From UBA6857 sp045538095 (GTDB lineage: Bacteria > Bacillota > Clostridia > Oscillospirales > Acutalibacteraceae): 64,000 nucleotides of DNA. The translations under genes and the position numbers were made by a program. Below, in pieces: positions 1 to 8,924 of this stretch; the stretch's first letter is position 1; each line of letters opens with the position of its first letter. The notes beneath the pieces were generated by a model, which was not told the origin of the DNA, did not search any database, and saw nothing but the letters and a program-made list of their open reading frames with translations. The stretch is from the NCBI GenBank assembly GCA_045538095.1, contig JAZSQU010000048.1:124001-188000 (forward strand), read 5' to 3'.

Positions 1-1785
1 AAGAAGAACACCCGTTACAAGTGAACCTGCGAGAAGTCCGCCCAGAGCCTCAACGCCAAGAAGACAGCCCACAATAATCGGACAAAGAACTGCAAGCAGT
101 CCGGGAACAATCATTTCTTTAAGAGCTGCTGTAGTTGAAATTGAAACGCATGAACTGTAATCAGGTTTTCCTGTTCCTTCAAGTATACCGGGAATCTCTT
201 TGAACTGACGGCGAACCTCTTCAATCATTTTATATGCTGCCTTACTTACACTTTCCATTGTAAAGGCTGAGAAGACGAAGGGAAGCACACCACCGATAAA
301 CAGACCGATAACAACCTTATAGTTAAGAATATTGATACCTGATGCGTCAAGAGAAACTGCCTGAGAGTAGGAGAAGAACAAAGCAAGCGCAGTGAGAGCT
401 GCAGAACCGATTGCAAAGCCCTTACCGATAGCTGCTGTTGTGTTGCCTACAGAATCGAGCTTGTCGGTAATTTGTCTTACGCTGTGGTCAAGACCTGACA
501 TTTCAGCAATGCCGCCTGCGTTGTCCGCGATAGGTCCGTATGCGTCAACAGCAACAGTTATACCTGTTGTTGAAAGCATACCTACTGCAGCAAGAGCCAC
601 ACCGTAAATGCCTGCACTTGCAGAAGCACCCTTGCAGCAGAAATATGAAACAAAAATACCTACGCAGATAAGAAGAATGGGGAAAGCTGTTGATTTAAGT
701 CCAACTGCCATACCAGAAATGATATTTGTAGCAGAGCCTGTTTCTGACTGCTGAGCAATTTTCTGAACAGCCTTGTGAGCGTCAGATGTATAAATCTCTG
801 TGATAATACCAATAAGTGAACCTACAACAAGACCCGAAACAACCGCAATGCCGTACTTGAGAGAGCCAAGCATAAAATAGCTCACTGCAAGACCTGCGAC
901 TGCAACAACTGCCGATGAAACATAAGTTGCGCCCTTAAGTGCATTGTGAGGATCCTTTTTTTCGCCGCCAACAAAAAATGTTGAAAAAATGGAAGCGATG
1001 ATACCGATAGCTGAAATTACAAGCGGGAAGATAATACCCTTAAGCTGAATGTCAGTTCCTGCAAAAGCAGCAAAGCCGAGAGAAACAGCAGATATAATTG
1101 CACCTGAATAGCTTTCAAAAAGGTCAGCACCCATACCCGCAACGTCACCTACGTTGTCGCCTACATTATCGGCGATAACTGCAGGGTTTCTGGGGTCATC
1201 TTCGGGAATGCCTGCTTCAACCTTACCAACAAGGTCGGCGCCTACGTCAGCAGCTTTTGTATAGATACCGCCACCTACACGGGCAAAAAGTGCAATTGAT
1301 GAAGCGCCCAGGCTGAAGCCAAAGAGTATATCGGCATTTTTAGTTAATGCATAAATTCCCGCAATACCGAAAAGTCCGAGACCTGCAACGCACATGCCCA
1401 TTACTGCGCCGCCTGAAAAGGCAACGGAAAGAGCCTTTTTCATTCCGCCGGTTGCTGCCGCCTGAGCAGTTCTTACATTAGCCTTTGTTGCAACGTTCAT
1501 TCCGAAGTATCCTGCTACAATTGAGAAAAGAGCACCGATTAAAAAGCTTATTGCAGAGCCCCAGGAAATTGCAAAACCGATTGCGATCAGAAGAGCGAGA
1601 ATAAAGAACACCAGAATTCTGTATTCAGCGAAAAGAAAAGCCTTTGCGCCCTCATGAATTGCAGAAGAAATTTCCTGCATTCTCTCGTTACCCGGACTTT
1701 GTTTGTTGATTTTCATTGACAGTATAAAAGCAAAAGCAAGTGCCACTATACCGACAACAGGAATTGCATAAATCAATAATTCCAT
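1..1785 (-). CDS. hppA: K+-stimulated membrane-bound pyrophosphatase, C-terminus cut by window edge
   Basis: Membrane ion pump that hydrolyses pyrophosphate and exports Na+ and/or H+. I translated the open frame from ATG at 1785; 595 codons lie in the window and roughly 100 are missing beyond position 1, judged from the usual family length near 690. The PPi/Mg-binding loop GGGIYTKAADVGADLVGK is at about residues 171-188, followed by a DDPRNP motif and an NVGDNVGD motif. The stretch GNTTAA at about 447-452 has Ala where K+-independent enzymes carry Lys, so this is the K+-dependent subtype; whether it pumps Na+ or H+ cannot be told from what I see. Many hydrophobic segments. AAAGGAG sits 8 nt before the start, and a good promoter lies upstream. 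Confidence 0.95.
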   Translation of the reverse strand, partial: MELLIYAIPVVGIVALAFAFILSMKINKQSPGNERMQEISSAIHEGAKAFLFAEYRILVFFILALLIAIGFAISWGSAISFLIGALFSIVAGYFGMNVATKANVRTAQAAATGGMKKALSVAFSGGAVMGMCVAGLGLFGIAGIYALTKNADILFGFSLGASSIALFARVGGGIYTKAADVGADLVGKVEAGIPEDDPRNPAVIADNVGDNVGDVAGMGADLFESYSGAIISAVSLGFAAFAGTDIQLKGIIFPLVISAIGIIASIFSTFFVGGEKKDPHNALKGATYVSSAVVAVAGLAVSYFMLGSLKYGIAVVSGLVVGSLIGIITEIYTSDAHKAVQKIAQQSETGSATNIISGMAVGLKSTAFPILLICVGIFVSYFCCKGASASAGIYGVALAAVGMLSTTGITVAVDAYGPIADNAGGIAEMSGLDHSVRQITDKLDSVGNTTAAIGKGFAIGSAALTALALFFSYSQAVSLDASGINILNYKVVIGLFIGGVLPFVFSAFTMESVSKAAYKMIEEVRRQFKEIPGILEGTGKPDYSSCVSISTTAALKEMIVPGLLAVLCPIIVGCLLGVEALGGLLAGSLVTGVLL

Positions 1786-1861
1786 TCTAATAACTCCTTT
1801 TTCAGTTTTTTAAAACCCTTATTCATAAAGTGCACACTTACGGCACGTTTTTATAAAGAAT

Positions 1862-1890
1862 ATAATATATCACCCTAAAACAAAAGTCAA
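1862..1890 (-). promoter_or_regulatory. hppA promoter
   Basis: On the minus strand TTGACT (1885-1890) and TATTAT (1862-1867) are separated by 17 bp, about 75 bp before the hppA start. This promoter and the one at 2036 account for most of the 331-bp gap between the two genes. Confidence 0.7.
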
Positions 1891-2035
1891 TATTTTTGAC
1901 AAAAATTCAGCAGATTTGTTACAGATATTGTATAAAGTATATATAATTTTACTATAAAGTCCGCTGTAACAAAACCCGCTTTTTATGTCCAATATGAAAT
2001 TCTTATGAAATAATGCCATTTTCTATGTATAAATC

Positions 2036-2064
2036 TTGACAAGGATAATTTCCTTTAGTATAAT
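2036..2064 (+). promoter_or_regulatory. Consensus sigma-A promoter of the secreted hydrolase-like gene
   Basis: Perfect TTGACA (2036-2041), 17-bp spacer, perfect TATAAT (2059-2064), about 50 bp before the ATG at 2117. Confidence 0.85.
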
Positions 2065-2116
2065 TACATAGTGTCTCGAAATATTACATTATAATAATAT
2101 CAGGAGGTAATTCAGA

Positions 2117-3214
2117 ATGTTTAGAAAAACAACAAAAAGAATAATTTCACTTGTTCTTTGTCTGATTCTCGTTATGAGCTGCGGAATTTATTCCTTTGCA
2201 GTTCTTGAAACAGACGAGCTCACTGCAGCAAGAGGTAAATTCAGAACTGCTGTAGGTCCCGAAGCCGGCGGAAGTATTTTCACCGAAGGTTATGTAACTG
2301 AATACAGCTACTCTTCACCCCTTGACACAGATTACAACAGCACAAAAAAGTATCCTGTTGTTTTCTTTATCGGTAAGACAAGAAACACAGGCAACAAGGG
2401 TGCTGAACTCAGAGAAACAAGCTTCCCTCTTTGGGCAACAGCTGAATATCAGAACCGTTTCTACGGTGTAGGCGGTGCTTTTATCGTTATTGCTCGTCCT
2501 CATCCCGTTGAAAGCTATGTAGGCGGCGCAATTGAAAACGAATCAAAGGTAAGAGCTTCCGTTAAGGCTATGATTACTGACTTCATCAGCAAAAACGCTG
2601 ACCACGTTGACACAAGCAGAATTTACCTTGTTTCATGGGACGAAGGCTGTAAGCTCGGCATAAGACTCGCAGCAGAAATACCCGAACTTTTCGCTGCTAT
2701 GGTTCTTGCTTCACCCACATATATGCCCACACAGACCGAACTTGATAAGCTCGCAGACGTTCCTATGTGGCTCTTCGCTTGCAAGGCTGACGCAAAGTCA
2801 CCCTTCAGTGAATACGGCACAAAGCTCTGGGACGGTATCAGAAACACAACAGCTCATTCCTATGTATGCAGATACACAACCTTTGATACATTCAACACCA
2901 GCTCAGTTGAACAGAACGGCAAGCATCACGAAACATGGGAATATGCAGCTTATGACTGCCGTTATCCCGGTGAACACTCAGGTGCAAAGACACTTGACGG
3001 TCAGGAACGTACATACAAGTTCGACAACAAGACAACAGACGGCGTAATTGAATGGCTTTCAAAAATCGGTTCAGATTACGGCAGCGACTGTACCTGTGAC
3101 TGTCACCACGCAACAGGTTGGGCAAGATTCCTCTGGAACCTCAAGATGCTCATTTCAATGATGTTCAAGCTCAAATGGAACCGTGAATGTGCTTGCGGCG
3201 AAATCCACTTCTAA
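2117..3214 (+). CDS. Secreted alpha/beta-hydrolase-like protein with altered nucleophile position and Cys/His-rich tail
   Basis: 365 aa. An N-terminal signal peptide (KKxxKR then a hydrophobic stretch to about residue 29) suggests export. The middle resembles the esterase D/PHB-depolymerase type of alpha/beta hydrolase: a strand and turn YLVSWDEGCKLG (about 170-181) occupies the nucleophile-elbow position, and HHETW further on matches the catalytic-His HxxW motif of that family. The usual GxSxG is replaced by S173-W-D175-E-G177, so Asp stands where Ser is expected. The C-terminus (about 325-365) has CTCDCH, a Trp/Phe/Met-rich amphipathic segment and CACGEIH, which looks like two metal-binding clusters around a helix. 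AGGAGG precedes the ATG, and the gene is monocistronic between its own promoter and terminator. Substrate unknown; a carbohydrate esterase-like role is only a guess. Confidence 0.75.
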   Translation: MFRKTTKRIISLVLCLILVMSCGIYSFAVLETDELTAARGKFRTAVGPEAGGSIFTEGYVTEYSYSSPLDTDYNSTKKYPVVFFIGKTRNTGNKGAELRETSFPLWATAEYQNRFYGVGGAFIVIARPHPVESYVGGAIENESKVRASVKAMITDFISKNADHVDTSRIYLVSWDEGCKLGIRLAAEIPELFAAMVLASPTYMPTQTELDKLADVPMWLFACKADAKSPFSEYGTKLWDGIRNTTAHSYVCRYTTFDTFNTSSVEQNGKHHETWEYAAYDCRYPGEHSGAKTLDGQERTYKFDNKTTDGVIEWLSKIGSDYGSDCTCDCHHATGWARFLWNLKMLISMMFKLKWNRECACGEIHF

Positions 3215-3216
3215 GT

Positions 3217-3435
3217 CAGACTGACGATAATCGCACAAGACCGTGCAAAAGACAGAGATAAAAGAATAATAGTTTACTTGTTTATAAATTATGTTTAATA
3301 TTAAATGGACACAACATCGAGTTGTGTCCATTTAACTTTTGCACTTGACCTTTTTTTGCCCTCTCGGAGTACCTATGTACGCCTTCGGGTCAAAGAAAAG
3401 GTCATCTTGCACATTTCTCGTCAGTCTGCCTGACT
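3217..3435. repeat. Intergenic inverted-repeat cluster
   Basis: GTCAGACTGACGA just after the stop codon (3217-3229) recurs inverted near 3419-3435 with a 4-nt insertion. A second inverted pair (TGCACTTGACC near 3340 and GGTCATCTTGCA near 3400) lies inside it. Part of the left end (CAGACTGACGATAA followed by GCACAAGA and CGTGCAAAAG) recurs at 37069-37100 next to another gene end and, weakly, near 20070. From 3500 to the NrdR sites I see nothing else. Confidence 0.5.
3302..3334 (+). terminator. Hairpin after the secreted hydrolase-like gene
   Basis: Perfect 14-bp stem (3302-3315 with 3321-3334), loop ATCGA. The T tract after it is interrupted, so this may be a stability hairpin as much as a terminator. 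Confidence 0.6.
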
Positions 3436-3462
3436 TGTAGATAAACGCACAAAATCAACTTC

Positions 3463-3499
3463 AATCCATCGGGATTTTCCCGATGGATTTTTTCTTTTT
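3463..3499 (+). terminator. Rho-independent terminator
   Basis: 11-bp perfect stem AATCCATCGGG (3463-3473) with CCCGATGGATT (3479-3489), loop ATTTT, then a T-rich run. Confidence 0.8.
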
Positions 3500-3595
3500 G
3501 AAGCTTACAAATCAAGCCCGGGTGTTACTTCTGCAATTCACTGTTGCAAAACCGACAGCTGTATATGTTAAAAGTGACATTACCGCACCTAAGAA

Positions 3596-3677
3596 ACACA
3601 ACATATTGGGTCTGTTTTTGTTAATTTTTCCAAATATTGTATTTCCTCTTGACATTGCACACTATATCTGCTAGAAT
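3596..3677 (+). promoter_or_regulatory. nrdD promoter with two probable NrdR boxes
   Basis: The promoter is TTGACA (3649-3654), 17 bp, TAGAAT (3672-3677). ACACAACATATTGGGT at 3596-3611 agrees with 14 of 16 positions of the known NrdR palindrome (acaCwAtATaTwGtgt). A weaker half-conserved copy starting ACACTATAT (3659-3674) overlaps the promoter spacer. The two boxes start 63 bp apart, about six helical turns and so on the same DNA face. This predicts repression by the ATP/dATP-sensing regulator NrdR, as known for nrd operons; the regulator gene itself is not in the window. Confidence 0.6.
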
Positions 3678-3739
3678 ATCCATGCTCGCTTTTTTGGGTA
3701 AAAATATTATTGATATAAAAACAAATAAGGAGGAATTTT

Positions 3740-6115
3740 ATGTACAGCGTAGTAAAACGAGACGGCAAAGTTACTGATTTTGACATTTCAAAAATTTCAA
3801 AAGCTATCACAAAAGCCTTTGAAGCTCAGAACAAAGCTTACAACGAAGACATCATCGACCTTCTCACTTTAAAGGTTACTGCTGATTATGCAGAAAAAAT
3901 CGATGACGGTCAGGTTTCTGTTGAAGATATTCAGGACAGCGTTGAATCAGTGCTTATCAAGGCAGGCTACGACGATATTGCAAAGGCGTACATTCTTTAC
4001 AGAAAGCAGAGAGAAAAAATCCGTAACATGAAGTCCACCATTCTTGACTATAAGGATGTTGTTGACTCTTACGTTAAGGACCTTGACTGGAGAGTTAAGG
4101 AAAACTCAACCGTTACATATTCAGTAGGCGGTCTTATTCTTTCAAACTCAGGCGCAATTACAGCTAACTACTGGCTTTCAGAAATCTATGATGATGAAAT
4201 CTCCAACGCTCACAGAGCAGGTGACATTCATCTTCACGACCTTTCAATGCTCACAGGCTACTGTGCAGGTTGGTCGCTTAAGCAGCTTATTCAGGAAGGT
4301 CTCGGCGGTGTAACCGGCAAAATCAGCTCAGCTCCTCCGAAGCACCTTGCAACTCTTTGCAACCAGATGGTTAACTTCCTCGGCATTATGCAGAACGAAT
4401 GGGCAGGCGCACAGGCTTTCTCATCATTCGATACATACCTTGCAGCTTTTGTTAAGGCTGACAACCTTTCCTACGAACAGGTTAAAAAGTGCATCGAGTC
4501 CTTCATTTACGGCGTAAATACTCCCTCGCGTTGGGGTACTCAGGCTCCCTTTACAAATATCACTCTTGATTGGGTTGTTCCCGCTGACCTTGCTGAGCAG
4601 AAGGCAATTGTAGGTGGCAAGGAAATGGACTTCTACTACAGAGACTGCCAGAGAGAAATGGATATGGTTAACCGTGCATTCATCGAGGTTATGATTGAAG
4701 GCGACGCTAACGGCAGAGGTTTCCAGTATCCCATTCCCACATACTCAATCACAAAGAACTTTGACTGGTCAGAAACAGAAAACAACAAGCTTCTCTTTGA
4801 AATGACCTCAAAATACGGCACACCCTACTTCTCAAACTACATCAACTCCGATATGGAGCCTTCAGATGTACGTTCAATGTGCTGCAGACTTCGTCTTGAC
4901 CTGAGAGAGCTTCGCAAAAAGTCAGGCGGTTTCTTCGGTTCAGGTGAATCAACCGGTTCAGTTGGCGTTGTAACAATCAATATGCCAAGAATCGCTTTCC
5001 TTTCAACAACTGAGGAAGAATTCTACAGACGCTTGGACAAGATGATGGATATTTCTGCACGTTCACTTAAGATTAAGAGAACAATTATTACAAAGCTTCT
5101 TGACGAAGGTCTTTATCCCTATACAAAGCACTACCTCGGCACCTTCAACAACCACTTCTCAACAATCGGTCTTATCGGTATGAACGAAGCTTGTCTCAAT
5201 GCAAGCTGGGTTGCTAAGGACCTTACACACGAGGCTGCTCAGGATTTCACAAAGAATGTTCTTAACCACATGAGAGAACGTCTTTCAGACTATCAGGAAA
5301 TGTACGGCGACCTTTACAACCTTGAAGCAACTCCTGCCGAGTCAACAACCTACCGTCTTGCAAAACACGACGTGGCACGTTATCCCACAATTATTACTGC
5401 GGCTAAGTCAGAGGATGAAACACCTTACTACACCAACTCCTCACACCTTCCCGTAGGTTTCACTCACGATGTGTTCGATGCTCTCGATATTCAGGACGGA
5501 CTTCAGACTCTTTACACCTCAGGTACTGTATTCCACGCATTCCTCGGTGAAAAGATGAGTGACTGGAAGGCTGCAGCTAACCTTGTAAGAAAGATTGCAG
5601 AAAACTACTCACTTCCTTACTACACCCTTTCACCCACATACTCAATCTGCCGTGACCACGGTTACATCAACGGTGAGGTTTACGAATGTCCCGACTGCGG
5701 AAAGAAAACTGAGGTTTACTCAAGAATTACAGGCTACTACCGTCCCGTTCAGAACTGGAACGCAGGTAAGAGTCAGGAATTCAAGCACAGACAGGACTAT
5801 ATCATTGAAAAGTCAATTCTCAAGCATGGAAACACAGTTATTACAGCAGAAGAAAACTGCGACTGCGAAAAGGAAGCAAAGAGAGTTATGCTTTTCACAA
5901 GTGCAACCTGCCCCAACTGCAAGGTAGCTAAGATGCTCCTTGATAAGGAAGGCATCAGCTATGAAACTCTTCTTGCAACAGACAATGCTGACCTTGCAAG
6001 AGGCTTCGACGTTAAGCAGGCACCTACACTTGTAATTGAAACTGAAGACGGTTTTGTAAAGTATGCAGGTGTTGCACAGATTAAAGAATTTATAGCACAG
6101 AAGAAGGCTGTATAA
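3740..6115 (+). CDS. nrdD: Anaerobic ribonucleoside-triphosphate reductase with C-terminal glutaredoxin-like domain
   Basis: 791-aa class III glycyl-radical enzyme that makes deoxyribonucleotides without oxygen. Residues 1-95 are an ATP-cone (VVKRDGKVTDFDISKI), the allosteric activity site. The catalytic barrel follows, with a Cys pair MCCR at 381-382. A zinc site of form Cys637-x2-His640 and Cys650-x2-Cys653 lies near the end, and the radical loop RITGYYRP puts the candidate glycyl radical at Gly665. Residues about 717-791 form an added thioredoxin/glutaredoxin-like domain with CPNC (724-727), absent from the E. coli-type enzyme. The activase gene nrdG is not adjacent and not in the window. 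RBS AAGGAGG. trxB starts 3 nt after the stop, so the reductase and a disulfide-reducing partner are co-transcribed. Confidence 0.96.
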   Translation: MYSVVKRDGKVTDFDISKISKAITKAFEAQNKAYNEDIIDLLTLKVTADYAEKIDDGQVSVEDIQDSVESVLIKAGYDDIAKAYILYRKQREKIRNMKSTILDYKDVVDSYVKDLDWRVKENSTVTYSVGGLILSNSGAITANYWLSEIYDDEISNAHRAGDIHLHDLSMLTGYCAGWSLKQLIQEGLGGVTGKISSAPPKHLATLCNQMVNFLGIMQNEWAGAQAFSSFDTYLAAFVKADNLSYEQVKKCIESFIYGVNTPSRWGTQAPFTNITLDWVVPADLAEQKAIVGGKEMDFYYRDCQREMDMVNRAFIEVMIEGDANGRGFQYPIPTYSITKNFDWSETENNKLLFEMTSKYGTPYFSNYINSDMEPSDVRSMCCRLRLDLRELRKKSGGFFGSGESTGSVGVVTINMPRIAFLSTTEEEFYRRLDKMMDISARSLKIKRTIITKLLDEGLYPYTKHYLGTFNNHFSTIGLIGMNEACLNASWVAKDLTHEAAQDFTKNVLNHMRERLSDYQEMYGDLYNLEATPAESTTYRLAKHDVARYPTIITAAKSEDETPYYTNSSHLPVGFTHDVFDALDIQDGLQTLYTSGTVFHAFLGEKMSDWKAAANLVRKIAENYSLPYYTLSPTYSICRDHGYINGEVYECPDCGKKTEVYSRITGYYRPVQNWNAGKSQEFKHRQDYIIEKSILKHGNTVITAEENCDCEKEAKRVMLFTSATCPNCKVAKMLLDKEGISYETLLATDNADLARGFDVKQAPTLVIETEDGFVKYAGVAQIKEFIAQKKAV

Positions 6116-6118
6116 ATT

Positions 6119-7012
6119 ATGTACGACATTCTTATTATCGGCGCGGGTCCTGCGGGACTCGCTGCCGCAATTTACGCAAGAAGAGCAGGTAAAAGTGTTC
6201 TTATAATTGAAAAGGAAAGCTTCGGCGGTCAGATGAATTTCTCACCGAAAATTGAAAACTATCCCGGCTTCGGTGAGGTTTCGGGTATGGAGCTTTCAGA
6301 CAAAATGGTTGAGCAGGCAATTGCTCTCGGTGCAGAGGTTGAGCTTGACACCGTGCTTTCAATTGAGGACAATGGCGAAACAAAGATTCTTCACTGTGAA
6401 GGCGGAGATTTCCACGGCAAAGCCGTAATTATTGCAACCGGTGCTAAACACAGACATCTTGGCGTAGAGGGTGAAGAGGAGCTTATCGGCGAAGGAATTT
6501 CCTTCTGTGCCGTTTGCGATGGTGCTTTTTATGAGGGCAAGGACGTTATCGTAATCGGTGGCGGCAACTCAGCACTTCAGGAGGCAGTACTTCTTTCAAA
6601 GACCTCAAAAGCTGTAACCGTCATTCAGAATCTTCCTTACCTTACGGGTGAGCAGAAGCTGCAGGATATTCTTAAAGCTGACGAAAAGGTAAGCTTCATT
6701 ATGCCTGCAGAAATTCTTTCTTTCACAAAAGACGGTGAAAAGGTTACCGTCAACATAAACGCAGACGGCGAAGCAAAAGCAGTTACAGCTGACGGCGTTT
6801 TCGTTGCAATCGGTCTTGCACCGGACAATGAAGCATTCAAGGATAACGTAGAGCTTCAGTACGGCTATGTAAAGGCTGACGAAAGCTGCCTTACAAGTGC
6901 AGAAGGCATTTTCACCGCAGGTGACTGCAGAACAAAAAGCATAAGGCAGATTGCAACAGCAGTATCAGACGGTGCAACCGCTGCCCTTGCAGCCATAAGC
7001 TACATCGGATAA
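6119..7012 (+). CDS. trxB: Thioredoxin reductase (NADPH-type flavoprotein fold)
   Basis: 297 aa, the normal length for low-molecular-weight thioredoxin reductase. The FAD-binding GAGPAG is at residues 8-13, the redox-active CAVC at 130-133 and the pyridine-nucleotide-binding GGGNSA near 148; the C-terminal FAD motif is TAGDCR. It follows nrdD by 3 nt and shares its transcript. The context suggests it keeps the CPNC domain fused to NrdD, or a separate thioredoxin, reduced; that role is inferred. Some members of this family use ferredoxin or other donors, so NADPH is likely but not shown by the sequence alone. Confidence 0.93.
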   Translation: MYDILIIGAGPAGLAAAIYARRAGKSVLIIEKESFGGQMNFSPKIENYPGFGEVSGMELSDKMVEQAIALGAEVELDTVLSIEDNGETKILHCEGGDFHGKAVIIATGAKHRHLGVEGEEELIGEGISFCAVCDGAFYEGKDVIVIGGGNSALQEAVLLSKTSKAVTVIQNLPYLTGEQKLQDILKADEKVSFIMPAEILSFTKDGEKVTVNINADGEAKAVTADGVFVAIGLAPDNEAFKDNVELQYGYVKADESCLTSAEGIFTAGDCRTKSIRQIATAVSDGATAALAAISYIG

Positions 7013-7020
7013 AAAATTAG

Positions 7021-7049
7021 TACATCCCATTTTCGGGATGTATTTTTTT
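7021..7049 (+). terminator. Terminator of nrdD-trxB
   Basis: 8-bp stem TACATCCC/GGGATGTA with a 6-nt loop, followed by seven T. Confidence 0.88.
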
Positions 7050-7148
7050 GCATATTTTTTTCCAAAATCTGTAGAATTATTATTATATATATGATAGAAT
7101 TACCTTGAGTACAGACTCAATTTCTCTTTTATGATAAGGAATGAAACT

Positions 7149-8903
7149 ATGACAATTTTTGATGTTTTGACTTTTATCGGAGGACTTTCACTCTTCCTTT
7201 TCGGCATGAGTTATATGGGCTCTGCCCTTGAAAAGAAAGCAGGCGGACAGCTTTCAGGCTTGCTTTCAAAATTCACTTCAAACAAATATACCGGTTTTCT
7301 CCTCGGTATGATTGTAACCGCGGTAATTCAGTCCTCATCTGCAACAACGGTTATGGTGGTAGGCTTTGTAAACTCAGGTATTATGACCATTGCTCAATCA
7401 GTTGGCGTAATTATGGGTGCAAATGTCGGTACAACCGTAACTGCGTGGGTTCTCAGCCTTACAGGACTTAGCGGTGACAGCGTTTTCATTCAGCTTCTTA
7501 AGCCCACCTCATTTACTCCCATACTTGCCCTTATCGGTATTATCCTTTATATGTTCATCAAGGACAGCAAGAAGAAGGATATCGGTATGATTCTTATCGG
7601 CTTTGCCGTGCTTATGTTCGGTATGGATACAGCTTCCGATGCCGTTTCAGGACTCAAAAATGTTCCTCAGTTTACAGAACTTTTTGTACTGTTCAAAAAT
7701 CCAATTCTCGGCATTCTTGCCGGTGCACTGCTTACGGGTATTATTCAGTCATCCTCAGCTTCCGTAGGTATTCTTCAGGCTCTTTGCGTAACCGGTCAGG
7801 TAAGTGTTGGTGCAGCCTTCCCCATTATCCTCGGTCAGAACATCGGTACCTGCGTAACTGCCCTTATGTCATCAATGGGTGCAAACAAAAACGCAAAGCG
7901 TGCCGCAATGATTCACTTCAACTTTAATCTTTTCGGTTCGGTTCTTCTTATGTGTCTTTTCTACGGCCTCAACGCAATTTTCAAATTTGCTTTTGTTGAC
8001 AAGGCAGCTTCAGGCGTTGATATTGCTGTTATCCACACTGCTTGTAATCTCATTGTAACAGCCGTATTCCTTCCCCTTTCAAATCTCCTTGAAAAGGTTT
8101 CAACAAAGATGATTAAGGATACCGGAGGTGACGAGGAAGAAGAGGTTATTCTTCTCGACGAACGTCTGTTTATCAACCCCGCTGTTGCTCTGGGTCAGGC
8201 AAGAGAAAGAACCTATGAAATGGTTAAGGAAACCACTATCGCCATAAGCAAGGGGCTCGGTCAGCTTTCATCATACGATGAAAAACGATCTGAGCGAATT
8301 AAAAAGCTTGAAGAAAAAATTGATAAGTATGAAGACGTTATCAACTCCTATCTTGTAAAGCTCAGTGCTACAGACCTTTCAGCCGAAGACAGCTACGAAA
8401 TGACAAAGCTTCTTCACGTAATTTCAGGCTTCGAAAGAATCTCTGACCACGCAGTTCATATCAGTGTTCACGCAAAAGAAATGAGCGAAGAAAACATGAA
8501 GCTTTCGCAAAGCGCAAAGAAAGAGCTTACAGTTATTGCAACTGCCGTTCTTGAAGCTATGGATATGACAAGCAAGGCTTTCAGACACAACAACATTGAA
8601 ATGGCTACAGAGGTTGAAGCTATTGAGCAGGTTATTGACAAGCTTACAGCAAAGGCAAAGAACAACCACATTGCCCGTATGCTTAAAGACGACTGTACAT
8701 TTGAACAGGGTCTTATTTATAACGACATTCTGTCTGCTCTTGAACGTGTTTCAGACCACTGCTCAGATATCTGCGCGAGTATGATTGAAATTTCCCACAG
8801 CAGCATGGGTGTTCACGAATATCTTCACGAGTTCAAGAGTAAAGACAATCCTGCCTTTGCTGACAAGTATTACGAATTTAAAGATAAATATAAATTCGAC
8901 TGA
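7149..8903 (+). CDS. Na+/phosphate symporter family protein with PhoU-like tail
   Basis: 584 aa from the chosen start. An in-frame ATG also occurs at 7131, but AAGGA at 7136-7140 lies 8 nt before the ATG at 7149, so the later start is preferred. Two inverted Na/Pi-cotransporter repeats each carry the QSSSA signature (about 61-65 and 200-204), within roughly eight to nine membrane segments ending near residue 325. Residues about 345-584 are soluble and helical, with two PhoU-like bundles (motifs around SYEMTKLLHVISGFERISDHA). The family imports phosphate driven by Na+; the PhoU-like tail may sense or regulate. No pst/pho genes are nearby. The GPH transporter follows after 21 bp and is probably co-transcribed. 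Confidence 0.9.
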   Translation: MTIFDVLTFIGGLSLFLFGMSYMGSALEKKAGGQLSGLLSKFTSNKYTGFLLGMIVTAVIQSSSATTVMVVGFVNSGIMTIAQSVGVIMGANVGTTVTAWVLSLTGLSGDSVFIQLLKPTSFTPILALIGIILYMFIKDSKKKDIGMILIGFAVLMFGMDTASDAVSGLKNVPQFTELFVLFKNPILGILAGALLTGIIQSSSASVGILQALCVTGQVSVGAAFPIILGQNIGTCVTALMSSMGANKNAKRAAMIHFNFNLFGSVLLMCLFYGLNAIFKFAFVDKAASGVDIAVIHTACNLIVTAVFLPLSNLLEKVSTKMIKDTGGDEEEEVILLDERLFINPAVALGQARERTYEMVKETTIAISKGLGQLSSYDEKRSERIKKLEEKIDKYEDVINSYLVKLSATDLSAEDSYEMTKLLHVISGFERISDHAVHISVHAKEMSEENMKLSQSAKKELTVIATAVLEAMDMTSKAFRHNNIEMATEVEAIEQVIDKLTAKAKNNHIARMLKDDCTFEQGLIYNDILSALERVSDHCSDICASMIEISHSSMGVHEYLHEFKSKDNPAFADKYYEFKDKYKFD

Positions 8904-8924
8904 TATTAAAGGAGAGAGAAAATT

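Noticed and set aside
3483..3674. 63-codon frame upstream of nrdD
   Set aside because: It starts in a terminator and covers the nrdD promoter and NrdR-like boxes.
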